DNA of 64,000 bases, from positions 62,001-126,000 of the forward strand of contig NZ_JACJUU010000004.1 of the NCBI RefSeq assembly GCF_014237865.1, given 5' to 3'. Origin of the DNA: Pusillimonas minor (GTDB lineage Bacteria > Pseudomonadota > Gammaproteobacteria > Burkholderiales > Burkholderiaceae_B). Numbering within the stretch: position 1 is the first letter of the stretch; each line of letters opens with the position of its first letter. A program made the position numbers and the translations under genes. The notes under the pieces were generated by a model. It had not been told where the DNA came from. It worked only from the letters and a program-made list of their open reading frames with translations, and ran no database searches. Below are positions 35,568-47,667 of the stretch, one piece after another.

Positions 35568-36050
35568 CTAGGTGTTGTATGGGTCCGGAATGTTCAGCCG
35601 CGCCAGCAGTCGGGTTTCGAGCAATTCCATTTCGTGGGCTTGTGCATCGTCGAGGTGATCGTAGCCCAGGGCGTGCAGCACACCATGAATGGTCAGATGG
35701 GCGGCATGGTGCAGCACGGGCTTGCCGTGTTGCCGGGCTTCGTCGAGCAGCACGGGGTAACACAACACAATGTCTGCACGCAGCGTGCCTACCGGGTCAA
35801 CCCCGTACTCGAACGTCAGCACATTGGTGGCGTAGGCTTTCTCGCGAAACTGATTGTTAAGCTCGCGCCCCTCGTCGGTGTCGACAATCCGCAGACTGAG
35901 TTCGACGCGCTCTGCCTCGGGTTCGACCCATTGGTAAACATGGTTTAGCGCGCTTCGAACCCAGTTGCGCAAGCGCCAGCGCGGCAACTCGGGGGCGCTG
36001 GTGCCGTACTGAACCGACAGGCTGAAATCAGGGCGTGGCGGGCTTTGCAT
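35568..36050 (-). CDS. ybeY: Endoribonuclease YbeY
   Basis: Single-strand RNase for 16S rRNA 3' maturation and ribosome quality control, 160 residues. The zinc motif HGVLHALGYDH is intact. I start at the ATG at 36050 ([13 protein letters not shown]); a longer frame of 27 more codons lies inside phoH and is not conserved. It overlaps phoH by 23 nt. Confidence 0.94.
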   Translation of the reverse strand: MQSPPRPDFSLSVQYGTSAPELPRWRLRNWVRSALNHVYQWVEPEAERVELSLRIVDTDEGRELNNQFREKAYATNVLTFEYGVDPVGTLRADIVLCYPVLLDEARQHGKPVLHHAAHLTIHGVLHALGYDHLDDAQAHEMELLETRLLARLNIPDPYNT

Positions 36051-37047
36051 TGGCTTTTTCGTAGGCGTCGACAATGCGGGCGACCAGCGGGTGGCGCACG
36101 ACATCGCGGCTGGTGAATCGAGTAGTGGCAATGCCTTGCACCGACGTCAGTACGTCGAGCGCGTGGGTCAGGCCGCTGGGGTTACCTTTGGGTAAATCGA
36201 TTTGAGACGGGTCGCCATTGATGACGGCCTTGCTGCCAAAGCCAATACGCGTCAGGAACATTTTCATTTGTTCCGGCGTAGTGTTCTGGGCTTCGTCGAG
36301 AATGACAAACGCATGGTTCAGTGTACGGCCGCGCATATAGGCTAGCGGGGCGATCTCGATGGTTTGCTTTTCGAACAGGCGTTGGACTTTTTCGAAACCC
36401 ATCAGGTCGTACAGGGCGTCGTATAGGGGGCGCAGGTAAGGATCAACTTTTTGGGCCAGGTCGCCTGGCAAAAAGCCTAATCGTTCGCCCGCCTCGACTG
36501 CGGGGCGGGTGAGCACCAGGCGTTGTACTGATTCGCGCTCGAGGGCGTCGATGGCACAAGCCACGGCCAGCCAGGTTTTGCCCGTACCGGCGGGGCCCAC
36601 ACCAAAGGTGATGTCGTGCTTGAGAATGTTGTTGAGGTATTCACGCTGGCGGGGCGTGCGCGGCCGTAGGTCGGTGCGCCGGGTACGCAAGACCAGGTCC
36701 GAGCTCAGGTCGTCGACAGGCGGGATCTCGGGTAACGGCTCGGGCGGCTCGGGTTCGGCAGGCAATTGTGTTCGGCCAGCGCCCAGTTCGACCAGGCCCA
36801 ACTGAATATCATCGATGGTCAAGGCTTTATGCACGGCCCGATCATGAAACCATTGAACGGCTTTGGCTGCAGCCTTGGCTTGCTCGCCTTCGATGGAGAT
36901 TTGACTGCCACGACGGCTCAGGGTGACATTCCAGCCTTCAGCAATTTGGCGCAGGTTGTCGTCGAGCGGACCGCACAGGTTGGCCAGGTGCATATTGTCG
37001 CCGTCGAGGCGCAATGTTACGGCCTTGCCGCGTCGGGTTTGTGTCAT
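36028..37047 (-). CDS. phoH: PhoH-like ATPase
   Basis: 339 residues. A KH-like N-terminal part (about 1-85) precedes the PhoH ATPase with Walker [12 protein letters not shown] and Walker [21 protein letters not shown]. Often called YbeZ; it works with YbeY in RNA metabolism. It overlaps miaB by 4 nt (ATGA). Confidence 0.94.
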   Translation of the reverse strand: MTQTRRGKAVTLRLDGDNMHLANLCGPLDDNLRQIAEGWNVTLSRRGSQISIEGEQAKAAAKAVQWFHDRAVHKALTIDDIQLGLVELGAGRTQLPAEPEPPEPLPEIPPVDDLSSDLVLRTRRTDLRPRTPRQREYLNNILKHDITFGVGPAGTGKTWLAVACAIDALERESVQRLVLTRPAVEAGERLGFLPGDLAQKVDPYLRPLYDALYDLMGFEKVQRLFEKQTIEIAPLAYMRGRTLNHAFVILDEAQNTTPEQMKMFLTRIGFGSKAVINGDPSQIDLPKGNPSGLTHALDVLTSVQGIATTRFTSRDVVRHPLVARIVDAYEKANAKPATP

Positions 37048-38426
37048 GAGTGCAGTTCGCCTTTAAGCGTATTGGTGTTGGCTTGGGTTACCTTAACGTC
37101 AACCATTTGGCCAATCAGCGCCGCCGATGCCGGGAAGTTGATGATCCGGTTGTTTTCGGTGCGGCCCATCAGTTCGTTCGGGTCGCGACGCGACGGGCGT
37201 TCGGCCAGTACACGTTGCACTGTGCCCACCATGTCGGCGCTGATCGCGGCGGCATGTTCGTTAATTAGCGCCTGCAGACGGTACAGGCGCTCGAGCTTCT
37301 GTTCTTTGGTGGTGTTGTCTTCGAGGTCGGCGGCAGGTGTGCCCGGGCGCCGCGAGTAAATGAATGAAAATGACTGATCGAACCCCACATCGCGGATAAG
37401 CTTCAGGGTTTGTTCGAAGTCTTCTTCGGTTTCGCCGGGGAAGCCCACAATAAAGTCGGACGAGAGCGTCATGCCAGGGCGGGCAGCGCGCAGGCGGCGC
37501 ACAATAGACTTGAACTCGAGCCCGGTATAGCCCCGTTTCATGGCGGCCAGTATGCGGTCGCTGCCGGCCTGAACAGGCAGGTGCAAGAACGGCACAAGCT
37601 TGGGCAGCTCGCCGTGCGCCTCGATAAGGCGAGTTGTCATTTCTTTGGGGTGCGAGGTGGTGTAGCGGATGCGCTCGACCCCCGGAATATCGTGGATGTA
37701 TTCAAGCAGCATGGCGAAATCGGCGATCTCGCTTGTGTCGCCCATAGGCCCGCGATACGCATTGACGTTCTGCCCCAGCAGCGTAATTTCTTTAACGCCC
37801 TGGTCGGCCAGGTCGGCGACTTCGGTTAACACGTCGTCGAACGGGCGGGAGATTTCTTCGCCACGGGTGTAAGGTACGACGCAGAAAGTGCAGTATTTGC
37901 TGCAGCCTTCCATGATCGACACAAAGGCGGTTGGGCCTTCGATGCGGGCAGGTGGCAGGGCATCGAATTTTTCGATTTCGGGAAAGCTGATGTCGACTTG
38001 CGAGCGCCCTGTACGGCGCCGCTGTTCGATAAGTTGCGGCAGGCGATGCAAGGTTTGCGGCCCGAAGACGACATCGACATAGGGTGCCCGATGCACGATA
38101 GCCTCGCCCTCTTGGCTGGCGACACAGCCGCCCACACCAATGACGAGGTTGGGATTCTGCTGTTTCAGGTGCTGCACGCGGCCCAGGTCTGAAAAGACTT
38201 TTTCTTGCGCCTTTTCGCGTACCGAACAGGTGTTGAACAGAATAACGTCGGCTTCTTCGGGGTTCTGGGTAATTTCCAGGCCACGATCGCCGCGCAGCAC
38301 GTCGGCCATTTTGTCGGAGTCGTATTCGTTCATCTGGCAACCAAAGGTTTTGATGAACAATTTGCGTGGGCCGGCGGCGTTGCTGGTTTTGGGCAGGTTA
38401 ATGCGCTTGAGGGGAGTTTCTTGCAT
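37044..38426 (-). CDS. miaB: tRNA-2-methylthio-N6-dimethylallyladenosine synthase MiaB
   Basis: Radical SAM methylthiotransferase of 460 residues acting on i6A37 of tRNAs. The N-terminal cluster has Cys in [22 protein letters not shown] and GGCVASQEG; the radical SAM motif is [22 protein letters not shown] domain closes the protein. First gene of the conserved miaB-phoH-ybeY-corC-lnt run. Confidence 0.96.
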   Translation of the reverse strand: MQETPLKRINLPKTSNAAGPRKLFIKTFGCQMNEYDSDKMADVLRGDRGLEITQNPEEADVILFNTCSVREKAQEKVFSDLGRVQHLKQQNPNLVIGVGGCVASQEGEAIVHRAPYVDVVFGPQTLHRLPQLIEQRRRTGRSQVDISFPEIEKFDALPPARIEGPTAFVSIMEGCSKYCTFCVVPYTRGEEISRPFDDVLTEVADLADQGVKEITLLGQNVNAYRGPMGDTSEIADFAMLLEYIHDIPGVERIRYTTSHPKEMTTRLIEAHGELPKLVPFLHLPVQAGSDRILAAMKRGYTGLEFKSIVRRLRAARPGMTLSSDFIVGFPGETEEDFEQTLKLIRDVGFDQSFSFIYSRRPGTPAADLEDNTTKEQKLERLYRLQALINEHAAAISADMVGTVQRVLAERPSRRDPNELMGRTENNRIINFPASAALIGQMVDVKVTQANTNTLKGELHS

Positions 38427-38512
38427 GGCTTTAGCCGTAACGGGTGTTTATCCCGGGGGCATGAATAGTGGAAAACCCTTTATTTTAACGTGTACCGGAT
38501 TTTTTCAGGCGA

Positions 38513-38526
38513 TTTGGTTGACCAAA
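38513..38526. promoter_or_regulatory. Small dyad upstream of sorA
   Basis: TTTGGT-TG-ACCAAA, perfect 6-bp arms, in the 253-bp region between miaB and sorA. It lies about 60 bp upstream of the candidate -10 box and could be a regulator site. Short arms make chance possible. Confidence 0.3.
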
Positions 38527-38584
38527 CCTACGTCAGTGGCTCGTTCATTGATTTTGCAGGGTCGTTGACGTCACCCATTGTGCA

Positions 38585-38590
38585 TATAAT
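38585..38590 (+). promoter_or_regulatory. Candidate -10 box of the sorA-sorB promoter
   Basis: Perfect TATAAT 90 bp before the sorA ATG. A TTGACG at 38565-38570 is only 14 bp away, too close for a standard -35, so the promoter may depend on an activator or use TCGTTG at 38562. Confidence 0.4.
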
Positions 38591-38679
38591 GGTCTTGACC
38601 CATCATGGAAATAAACTAATAACACCAGGGTCTATTGAATTGGTGTGAAGATTTTCCCGATTTACACAAGGAGGTTGTC

Positions 38680-39912
38680 ATGTCTGAACAAATCAATGTG
38701 CCGCGTCGTCGCGTTATGGCTGCAGCAGGTGCTGCGGCTGCCTGGGTGGGTGTTGGCGGGGTGGCGCGCGCCGACTCCACCGAGCCGGCCTCGCAATCGA
38801 ACCCAGGCCCGGTGTCGGCAGCCAAACCGCTGCCCGACTACGCCAAATGGAAAAACGCCGATAGCCTTATCGTGCATAGCGCCAACACCATCGAAACGCG
38901 TCGCGACGCCTTTGGCAGCAGTGTGGTTACCCCGCTCGATCGTCTGTTCGTTCGCAACAACGTCAGCCCCCCATCCGAATCCATCATGGCCGACCCTGAT
39001 AGTTGGGCGCTCGAGGTTAACGGCGTAGGTAAGCCAGCGACGCTAACCGTAGCCCAGCTCAAAACGCTGGGTTTGCAGGCCCTGCCCATGGTGTTGCAGT
39101 GCTCGGGCAACGGTCGTGCCTATTTTCCACATAAGCCAGGGGGCACCCAATGGCAGGTTGGGGCCGCCGGTTGCGTTATTTTTACCGGCGTGCCGGTAGC
39201 TGCAGTCGTAAAGGCCCTGGGTGGTGTGGCCGACGGCATGGTCTACATGACGGGCACGGGTGGTGAAGAAATCCCCGCCGGGCTCGACCCCAATACCGTA
39301 CGCGTCGAACGTTCGGTACCCCTCGAAGCTATGAAAGACGCTATTTTGGCCTGGGAAGTCAATGGCGAGCCGCTGCCTTTGGCGCATGGCGGCCCATTGC
39401 GGTTGATTGTGCCCGGCTACACCGGCGTAAATAACGTCAAGTACCTGAAGCAACTGGCTTTTACCAAAGAACAGTCGCCGGCCAGCATCCAGCAAAACAG
39501 CTATCGCATGACCGATATTGGCGTCAAAGGCGGGCCAAAATTCCCGGCAGTCTGGGAAATGCCGCCTAAATCGTGGGTCACGTTGCCGTCCGACCCTGCC
39601 AAGCCCATTAAGGCAGGTAAGGTCGTCATTACCGGTTTGGCTATGGGCGGTGTCGATGCCGCCACCAAAATCGAGGTTTCAGTTAATGGCGGTAAAGATT
39701 GGCAAGAGGCGCAGTTTGTTGGGCCCGACCTGGGTAAATACGCCTGGCGTCAGTTTGCCCTTACGGCAGACTTAAAACCGGGCAGCTACAATATTGCCAG
39801 CCGCACCACCAACGCCAAGGGCGAAACCCAACCGGCTGACCGCGTTGAAAACAATCGTGGCTACAACAACAACAGCTGGCGCGACCACATGGTCGCCATC
39901 AAGGTCGTTTAA
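38680..39912 (+). CDS. sorA: Sulfite:cytochrome c oxidoreductase, molybdenum subunit
   Basis: Periplasmic sulfite dehydrogenase of 410 residues that oxidises sulfite to sulfate. The ATG at 38680 has AAGGAGG 5 nt upstream; a frame 15 codons longer lacks this. A twin-arginine signal is clear (VPRRRVMAAAGAAAAWVGV, cleavage near ADS at 31), fitting export of a folded Moco enzyme. The molybdenum ligand is Cys141 in VLQCSGNGRAYF. The oxidase and dimerisation domains follow. The heme subunit gene is 12 nt downstream. SoxC is a related alternative, but the single small cytochrome partner and lack of other sox genes favour SorA. Confidence 0.9.
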   Translation: MSEQINVPRRRVMAAAGAAAAWVGVGGVARADSTEPASQSNPGPVSAAKPLPDYAKWKNADSLIVHSANTIETRRDAFGSSVVTPLDRLFVRNNVSPPSESIMADPDSWALEVNGVGKPATLTVAQLKTLGLQALPMVLQCSGNGRAYFPHKPGGTQWQVGAAGCVIFTGVPVAAVVKALGGVADGMVYMTGTGGEEIPAGLDPNTVRVERSVPLEAMKDAILAWEVNGEPLPLAHGGPLRLIVPGYTGVNNVKYLKQLAFTKEQSPASIQQNSYRMTDIGVKGGPKFPAVWEMPPKSWVTLPSDPAKPIKAGKVVITGLAMGGVDAATKIEVSVNGGKDWQEAQFVGPDLGKYAWRQFALTADLKPGSYNIASRTTNAKGETQPADRVENNRGYNNNSWRDHMVAIKVV

Positions 39913-39924
39913 CAAGGAAACACA

Positions 39925-40245
39925 ATGAAATTTGCAGCATTAGTTGCCGCTGCTGCGTTGTCCATGGCAGGCGCGCCTGCCATGGCCGACGATGCGCAGT
40001 TGGCTCGTGGTAAAGAACTCTTCATGAGCAAGGCTGTACCCGCCTGTGCGGTTTGTCATACGTTGGCCGATGCCGGCGCCAAGGGTGCCATCGGCCCTAA
40101 CCTCGACGAGCTTAAGCCCGACGCAGCCCGTATCATGAAAGTGCTTAAAGAGGGCATGGGTACTATGCCGTCGTTTGCAGCAACGCTTAACGCCGCCGAC
40201 ATGGAAGCCGTTACAGCCTACGTGGTGCATGCTACTTCCAAGTAA
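39925..40245 (+). CDS. sorB: Cytochrome c subunit of sulfite dehydrogenase
   Basis: 106-residue periplasmic class I cytochrome c. Signal peptide MKFAALVAAAALSMAGAPAMA, heme motif CAVCH (Cys41, Cys44, His45) and the likely Met ligand at 81 (GTMPSF). It would take electrons from SorA. It starts 12 nt after sorA with AAGGA upstream and is followed by a strong terminator. Confidence 0.9.
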   Translation: MKFAALVAAAALSMAGAPAMADDAQLARGKELFMSKAVPACAVCHTLADAGAKGAIGPNLDELKPDAARIMKVLKEGMGTMPSFAATLNAADMEAVTAYVVHATSK

Positions 40246-40264
40246 GCCTGGCCTGAAACGGCAA

Positions 40265-40305
40265 TAAAAAAAATGCCCCGGTTTTGTTAACCGGGGCATT
40301 TTTTT
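40265..40305. terminator. Bidirectional terminator between sorB and secF
   Basis: Stem AAATGCCCCGGTT / AACCGGGGCATTT with a 5-nt loop, flanked by an A-run on the left and a T-run on the right, so it can end both the sor transcript and the opposed sec transcript. Confidence 0.93.
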
Positions 40306-40387
40306 GGGTATTGCTACCCGCATGGTGCATAAGTTGGCAAGGTCGTGTGCAGCGGTACGCTAATAAAACACGCGGCCGACAAAAAAA

Positions 40388-41329
40388 TCAGCCTTCCTCG
40401 ATTTCTGCTGCCGGGTCGTCTTTTTTAACCGGCTTGACCAGGTCTTCGCGTTTGACGCCCAGCCACATGGCAATGGCCGCGGCCACGAAAACCGACGAAT
40501 AAATACCGAACCAGATCCCGATGGTGAGTGCCAGTGCAAAATAGTGCAGGGTGGGACCGCCGAAAATCAGCATGGAAATCACCATGATTTGCGTGGAGCC
40601 GTGGGTAATGATGGTTCGGGAGATGGTTTGCGTGATGGCCCCGTCAATGACTTCGCTAACAGACGCTTTGCGTTGTTTGCGGAAGTTCTCGCGGATGCGG
40701 TCCATGATAACGACCGATTCGTTCACCGAGTAGCCCAGTACGGCGAGGATCCCGGCCAGAACCGCCAGCGAAAACTCCCATTGGAAGAAGGCGAAGACCC
40801 CCAGGATAATGACCACGTCGTGCAAGTTGGCGACGACGCCTGCCACCGCGAATTTCCATTCAAACCGCATGGCCAGGTAAATCATGATACCGATGACCAC
40901 GCACAACAGGGCCATCAGGCCGTTGTTGACCAGCTCTTGACCAATTTGCGGCCCGACAAATTCGACGCGGCGTAGTTCGACATCGGGGCTCTGGGCTTTA
41001 AGTGCTTCGAAAACGCGCTCGCTTTGCTGGGCAGTGTCTTCACCTTCGCGTATGGGCAGGCGAATCAGGACGTCTTGCGATGTGCCGAAGTTCTGGACCT
41101 GATAGTCGGTGTAGCCCAGACCGGTCAGGCTGCCCCGGATCTGGTCAAGCTGGGCGGTTTGCTGGTAGTGGGTTTCCATGACTGTGCCACCGGTGAACTC
41201 GATGGACAAATGAAAACCGCGTGTGGCAATGAAAAACACCGCCAGCAAAAAGGTGATCAAACTGATGAGGTTCAGCACCAATGCGTGGCGCATGAACGGG
41301 ATGGTGCGGTGGATGCGGAAAAATTCCAT
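40388..41329 (-). CDS. secF: Protein translocase subunit SecF
   Basis: Inner-membrane partner of SecD that uses the proton gradient to help export, 313 residues. Six membrane helices with the large periplasmic domain after helix 1. Conserved GFHLSIEFTGGTVME and GYSVNESVVIMDRIRENFR are present. It is the last gene of the queA-tgt-yajC-secD-secF run, 36 nt after secD. Confidence 0.96.
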   Translation of the reverse strand: MEFFRIHRTIPFMRHALVLNLISLITFLLAVFFIATRGFHLSIEFTGGTVMETHYQQTAQLDQIRGSLTGLGYTDYQVQNFGTSQDVLIRLPIREGEDTAQQSERVFEALKAQSPDVELRRVEFVGPQIGQELVNNGLMALLCVVIGIMIYLAMRFEWKFAVAGVVANLHDVVIILGVFAFFQWEFSLAVLAGILAVLGYSVNESVVIMDRIRENFRKQRKASVSEVIDGAITQTISRTIITHGSTQIMVISMLIFGGPTLHYFALALTIGIWFGIYSSVFVAAAIAMWLGVKREDLVKPVKKDDPAAEIEEG

Positions 41330-41365
41330 GGTGTCGTTGCCTGATACTTGAGTTGCTGGGGGCGC

Positions 41366-43237
41366 TTAGTCTTGTTTCGGCTTCCAGATTTGGCCGATAG
41401 AAATGCTTTGCAGCTTGCGCTTGCGCCCGTACCACAGGTTGGCCAGCGCACGTACGCCCACCACCGAAGAAAACATTGACGTCAGAATGCCGATGCAGTG
41501 GACGACGGCAAAACCTCGCACCGGGCCCGAGCCGAAGGCTAGCAGGGCCAGGCCCACAATAAGCGTGGTCAGGTTGGAATCGAGAATGGTTGCCCAGGCG
41601 CGCTCGAAGCCTTGGTGAATGGCTTGCTGCGGCGGCAACCCTGCCCGAAGCTCTTCGCGGATACGTTCGTTGATGAGGACGTTGGAGTCGATGGCCATAC
41701 CCAGAGTAAGGGCGATAGCCGCAATACCGGGTAGGGTTAGCGTGGCTTGCAGCATAGACAGCGCGGCCAGCAAGAGTAATACGTTGAAGGTCAGGCCCAG
41801 CGTCGAGAAAATGCCGAACAGGTGGTAATAGACCATGATGAACACGGCCAGGGCAATAAACCCGTACAGGGTTGAGTAAAAACCCATTTTGATGTTTTCG
41901 GCGCCTAGGCTGGGGCCAATGGTGCGCTCTTCGATGATGTTCATGGGCGCAGCCAGCGAGCCGGCGCGCAGCAGCAAGGCGATGTCGGCGGCTTCCTGGG
42001 CATTCATGCTGCCGGTAATTTGCACCTGACCCCCGGGGATTTCGCTGCGGATAACGGGTGCGGTGACAACCTGCCCTTTGCCTTTTTCGAAAAGCAGAAT
42101 GGCCATGCGCTTATTGATGTTGTCGCGGGTCACGTCGCGGAAAATGCGGGCGCCTTTGGCATCGAGCGTCAGGTTGACGGAGGGCTGTTGCGTTTGCTGA
42201 TCGCGGCCGGGTTGAGCGTCTTGCAGGTTTTCGCCCGTAAGAAGGACCTGACGGCGCAGCAGCAGCGGGCGCCCGTCGGTGTCTTCGAAGCGCTCGAGCC
42301 CAAAGGGTACGGTGCCTGCAGCAAGTGCATTTTGCGCCGACTGGGAGTCTTCGACCATACGGATTTCGAGCGTGGCGGTACGACCCAGAATTTCTTTGGC
42401 CTTGGCAACATCTTGAACGCCGGGCAACTGAACAACGATACGATCGGCGCCTTGTTGCTGGATGACCGGTTCGGCCACACCCAGTTCGTTGATGCGGTTA
42501 TGCAGCGTGGTGATGTTTTGCTTGAGTGCGTTGTTCTGAACTTCGGTAACAGCGGTGTCGGTCAGGCGGCCGGTGAGTACTTCGGTGCCGCCGGCGCTGG
42601 ACGTCGTGAAAACCATTTCTGGCAGGCGAGTGCGCAAGGCCGTCAGGGCGCTGTCGCGCGCCTGGGCGCTGGCAAAGCGCGCCACCACCGAAAGGCCATC
42701 ACGCTCGATGCCTGCGTTTTCGACGCGATTTTCGCGCAAAATTGTACGTACATCGTTTGACAGGGCATCGTAGCGGCCGGTTAAGGCGCCTTGCATATCG
42801 ACTTGCAGCAAGAAGTGCACGCCGCCGCGCAGGTCGAGGCCCAGATACATGGGGTTCGCCCCAAGTGCGGTCAGCCAGTCGGGCGAGGCCGATAGCAGGT
42901 TAAGGGCAACGGTGTAGCTTGGGTCGGCCGGGTCGGGGTTGAAGGCCTTTTCGAGAACGTCGCGAGCCTTGAGCTGGGTGTCGGTCGAATCGAAGCGGAT
43001 GCGAACGGCGCCCACTGGGCCATTTTGTTCGAAATAGGCGCCCGTGGCGTTGATGCCCTCGGTGCGCAAGACGTCTTGGGCCCGCTGAAGCGTACCCATA
43101 TCGACTTTGACCGATGTTTTCGCTCCTGCGATCTGGACGGCCGGTGATTCACCGAAAAAATTGGGCAGCGTGTAGATAAACCCGATGATGACGGCGGCCA
43201 GGACGATCAGGTACTTCCAGAGAGGATAGCGATTCAT
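41366..43237 (-). CDS. secD: Protein translocase subunit SecD
   Basis: 623 residues. One N-terminal helix, a large periplasmic region containing GLDLRGGVHFLLQVD, and five C-terminal helices with LGMAIDSNVLINERIREELR. Typical length for the family. Confidence 0.96.
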   Translation of the reverse strand: MNRYPLWKYLIVLAAVIIGFIYTLPNFFGESPAVQIAGAKTSVKVDMGTLQRAQDVLRTEGINATGAYFEQNGPVGAVRIRFDSTDTQLKARDVLEKAFNPDPADPSYTVALNLLSASPDWLTALGANPMYLGLDLRGGVHFLLQVDMQGALTGRYDALSNDVRTILRENRVENAGIERDGLSVVARFASAQARDSALTALRTRLPEMVFTTSSAGGTEVLTGRLTDTAVTEVQNNALKQNITTLHNRINELGVAEPVIQQQGADRIVVQLPGVQDVAKAKEILGRTATLEIRMVEDSQSAQNALAAGTVPFGLERFEDTDGRPLLLRRQVLLTGENLQDAQPGRDQQTQQPSVNLTLDAKGARIFRDVTRDNINKRMAILLFEKGKGQVVTAPVIRSEIPGGQVQITGSMNAQEAADIALLLRAGSLAAPMNIIEERTIGPSLGAENIKMGFYSTLYGFIALAVFIMVYYHLFGIFSTLGLTFNVLLLLAALSMLQATLTLPGIAAIALTLGMAIDSNVLINERIREELRAGLPPQQAIHQGFERAWATILDSNLTTLIVGLALLAFGSGPVRGFAVVHCIGILTSMFSSVVGVRALANLWYGRKRKLQSISIGQIWKPKQD

Positions 43238-43313
43238 GGTGAGTCGGTGATTAAGACATGAACAAGCCCCGGCGCATTAAATAATGGCCGGGGCGACGAT
43301 AGGCGCAATGCGC

Positions 43314-43655
43314 TTAAAGCGATTTGATGGTGCCCTTGGGCAGCACCGAAGTGACAGAAGCGCGCTGCAGCAGCACTTCGACGGGCTTTTCGGCCAACGA
43401 GGAGACTTCGATGGTGATGTAGCTGTCGGTGACTTTGGTGACTTTACCCAGCAGGCCGCCGGACGTGATGACCTCGTCGCCTTTGGCCAGATTGGCCACC
43501 AGGTTGCGGTGCTCTTTCTGACGCTTCATTTGGGGGCGAATCATCAGGAAGTACAGAATCACGAACATCAGGATGATGGGCAGCATACCCATCAGGGCGT
43601 TACCTTCGGCGGGGGCCTGGGCGATAATCTGTACAAGTGTGTCTGTGGCGGACAT
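43314..43655 (-). CDS. yajC: Sec translocon accessory protein YajC
   Basis: 113 residues. One membrane helix (MLPIILMFVILYFLMI) followed by RPQMKRQKEH and a small soluble domain with GDEVITSGGLLGKV, the YajC pattern. Associates with SecDF. Confidence 0.95.
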   Translation of the reverse strand: MSATDTLVQIIAQAPAEGNALMGMLPIILMFVILYFLMIRPQMKRQKEHRNLVANLAKGDEVITSGGLLGKVTKVTDSYITIEVSSLAEKPVEVLLQRASVTSVLPKGTIKSL

Positions 43656-43704
43656 TCAATGACTCCTGGGAATAAAGTTAATTTTCTATTGTAGCGATAT
43701 CTGG

Positions 43705-45884
<2,180 letters not shown>

Positions 45885-46056
45885 GTAATGGCGCAAAAAA
45901 TAAGCGTTGTTTTTGGTACCGGGGCAAGCGGCGAGGTGGGGCGCGTGCCCGGGCAAGGGTAACCCACTATTTTAAGCGCTTGTGTCAAAATTGCAGGTGA
46001 GCCAGGTGTGCGGTCAATTCCGTCGGCTGGCGTAGGGTCAAAACGGGCTTGGTTTT

Positions 46057-47541
46057 ATGGTGCTGGGGGTGTCAGGCATGGTTTCAGGGGCGGTTACGGC
46101 GGGTTTCGCCAAATGGCAAGGTTTTCGTGCTGTGCGTGCCTTGGCGGGGGCTTTGGCGTTGGCGTTCTTGGCCGGCGGGGCCTTCGGGCAAGGCTTGCCG
46201 CCCGAGCTCCAACAGGCGTGGCGCGCAACGCGGCTTGCCGAAGCCGATGTGTCTATCGTCGTGCAAGAGCTCAATGGCCCGCGGCTGGTGTCTATTAATG
46301 CCGACCAGGCCCGCAATCCTGCGTCGGTCATGAAAATGGTCACGACCTGGACGGCCCTTTCAGGGCTGGGGCCCGAGTATCGCTGGCGTACCGCGTTTTT
46401 TGCCGACGGCGATGGTCGACCCGACACCCAGGGCACTTTGCACGGGCCGCTGTACCTGAAAGCAGGCGGCGATCCTTTTTTAAGTGTTCAAGAGCTCTGG
46501 TCACTGTTGCGCGAACTGCGGCTTCGTGGCATTAAAAATTTGTCGGAAGTGGTTGTCGACCGGTCCTTGTTCGGCCGTGTTGCCATCGATACCGGCGCCT
46601 TCGACAACGCACCCGATCGCCCGTATAACGCCAGCCCGGACGCCCTGATGGTAGGGCTGGGCGCGGTCCGTTTGTCGTTCCAGCCCGATCCGGTAGCCCG
46701 GAAATGGGTCACGGTGATCGACCCGCCTTCGCGCAACATCCGGGTCGTGGGCGAGGTCGAATGGACGGATCAGGTATGCCCGGGCTCCCCCCGTGTGGGG
46801 GTGGTTGTTGTACCTGCCGGTAGCGAGGCAACACTTCAGGTCTCGGGCGCTGCGGCGGGCTCTTGCGGCGAATTCAGCGTTTATCGCGTTGCACTCACGC
46901 AGCCGGCGCACTTCGAAACCTTGTTCCGGTCGTTGTGGTCCGAACTGGGCGGCACTTTGGGTAAAGGGTTTCGCGATGGCGTCACACCATCCCGCGCGGC
47001 ATTGGTGGCGTGGCACGACTCCGAAACCTTGTCCGACACTATCCGGCACGTGAACAAGTACAGCAATAATGTTATGGCGCGGGCCTTGCTATTGACGCTC
47101 GGGGCCGAGCAGCTGGGCAACGGGGCGACACCGCAAAGCGGGGCGCAGGCCGCCATGGCTGTTTTGCGTGAACAAGGGGTGGATACCCGCAGCTGGCTGA
47201 TCGATAACGGGGCAGGTTTGTCGCGCGAGGCCCGGCTGACGGCCAACGGTCTGGCGCAAATGCTGACGGCCGCCTGGAATTCGCCCATGATGCCGGAATT
47301 CATGTCGTCGTTGGCTATTGTGGGCGTCGACGGTACCGTGCGGCGCCGTCTGCGGTCTGACGAAGCCCGGGGGCGTGCCCATCTTAAAACCGGCACTTTG
47401 CGCGATGTGCGTGCCGTCGCCGGTTATGTCATGGGGGCCAGCGGCAAGCGGTACCTCATGATAAGCATGGCTAACGGCGAGCGGGCTACCGCTATCCGGC
47501 CATTCGACGACGCCCTGATCAGTTGGCTCAGCGAGCGCTGA
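46057..47541 (+). CDS. dacB: D-alanyl-D-alanine carboxypeptidase/endopeptidase (PBP4, S13 family)
   Basis: Periplasmic peptidoglycan hydrolase of 494 residues. Signal region about residues 24-45 (VRALAGALALAFLAGGAFG). Active-site motifs: SVMK (Ser90, Lys93), KYSNN, and KTGTLRD near the C-terminus. ATG at 46057 is taken; a second Met at residue 8 is possible. No strong ribosome site. Confidence 0.93.
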   Translation: MVLGVSGMVSGAVTAGFAKWQGFRAVRALAGALALAFLAGGAFGQGLPPELQQAWRATRLAEADVSIVVQELNGPRLVSINADQARNPASVMKMVTTWTALSGLGPEYRWRTAFFADGDGRPDTQGTLHGPLYLKAGGDPFLSVQELWSLLRELRLRGIKNLSEVVVDRSLFGRVAIDTGAFDNAPDRPYNASPDALMVGLGAVRLSFQPDPVARKWVTVIDPPSRNIRVVGEVEWTDQVCPGSPRVGVVVVPAGSEATLQVSGAAAGSCGEFSVYRVALTQPAHFETLFRSLWSELGGTLGKGFRDGVTPSRAALVAWHDSETLSDTIRHVNKYSNNVMARALLLTLGAEQLGNGATPQSGAQAAMAVLREQGVDTRSWLIDNGAGLSREARLTANGLAQMLTAAWNSPMMPEFMSSLAIVGVDGTVRRRLRSDEARGRAHLKTGTLRDVRAVAGYVMGASGKRYLMISMANGERATAIRPFDDALISWLSER

Positions 47542-47549
47542 TCAGGGCG
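47511..47549. repeat. 12-bp inverted repeat straddling the dacB stop
   Basis: CGCCCTGATCAG (47511-47522) and its exact complement (47538-47549), 15-nt loop. The right arm contains the dacB stop codon. No T-run follows, so it is more likely an RNA end structure than a simple intrinsic terminator. Confidence 0.6.
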
Positions 47550-47667
47550 TTGTCCGATCGATCTGTCCTTTGGCATTGGCGAAGGGCCGGGGTGGTCGCC
47601 AACGGTTGTCGGCAAACGCATTAAACTTTCATAAAACGATCACCGATATTTATTGCAGGAAGCTGTT

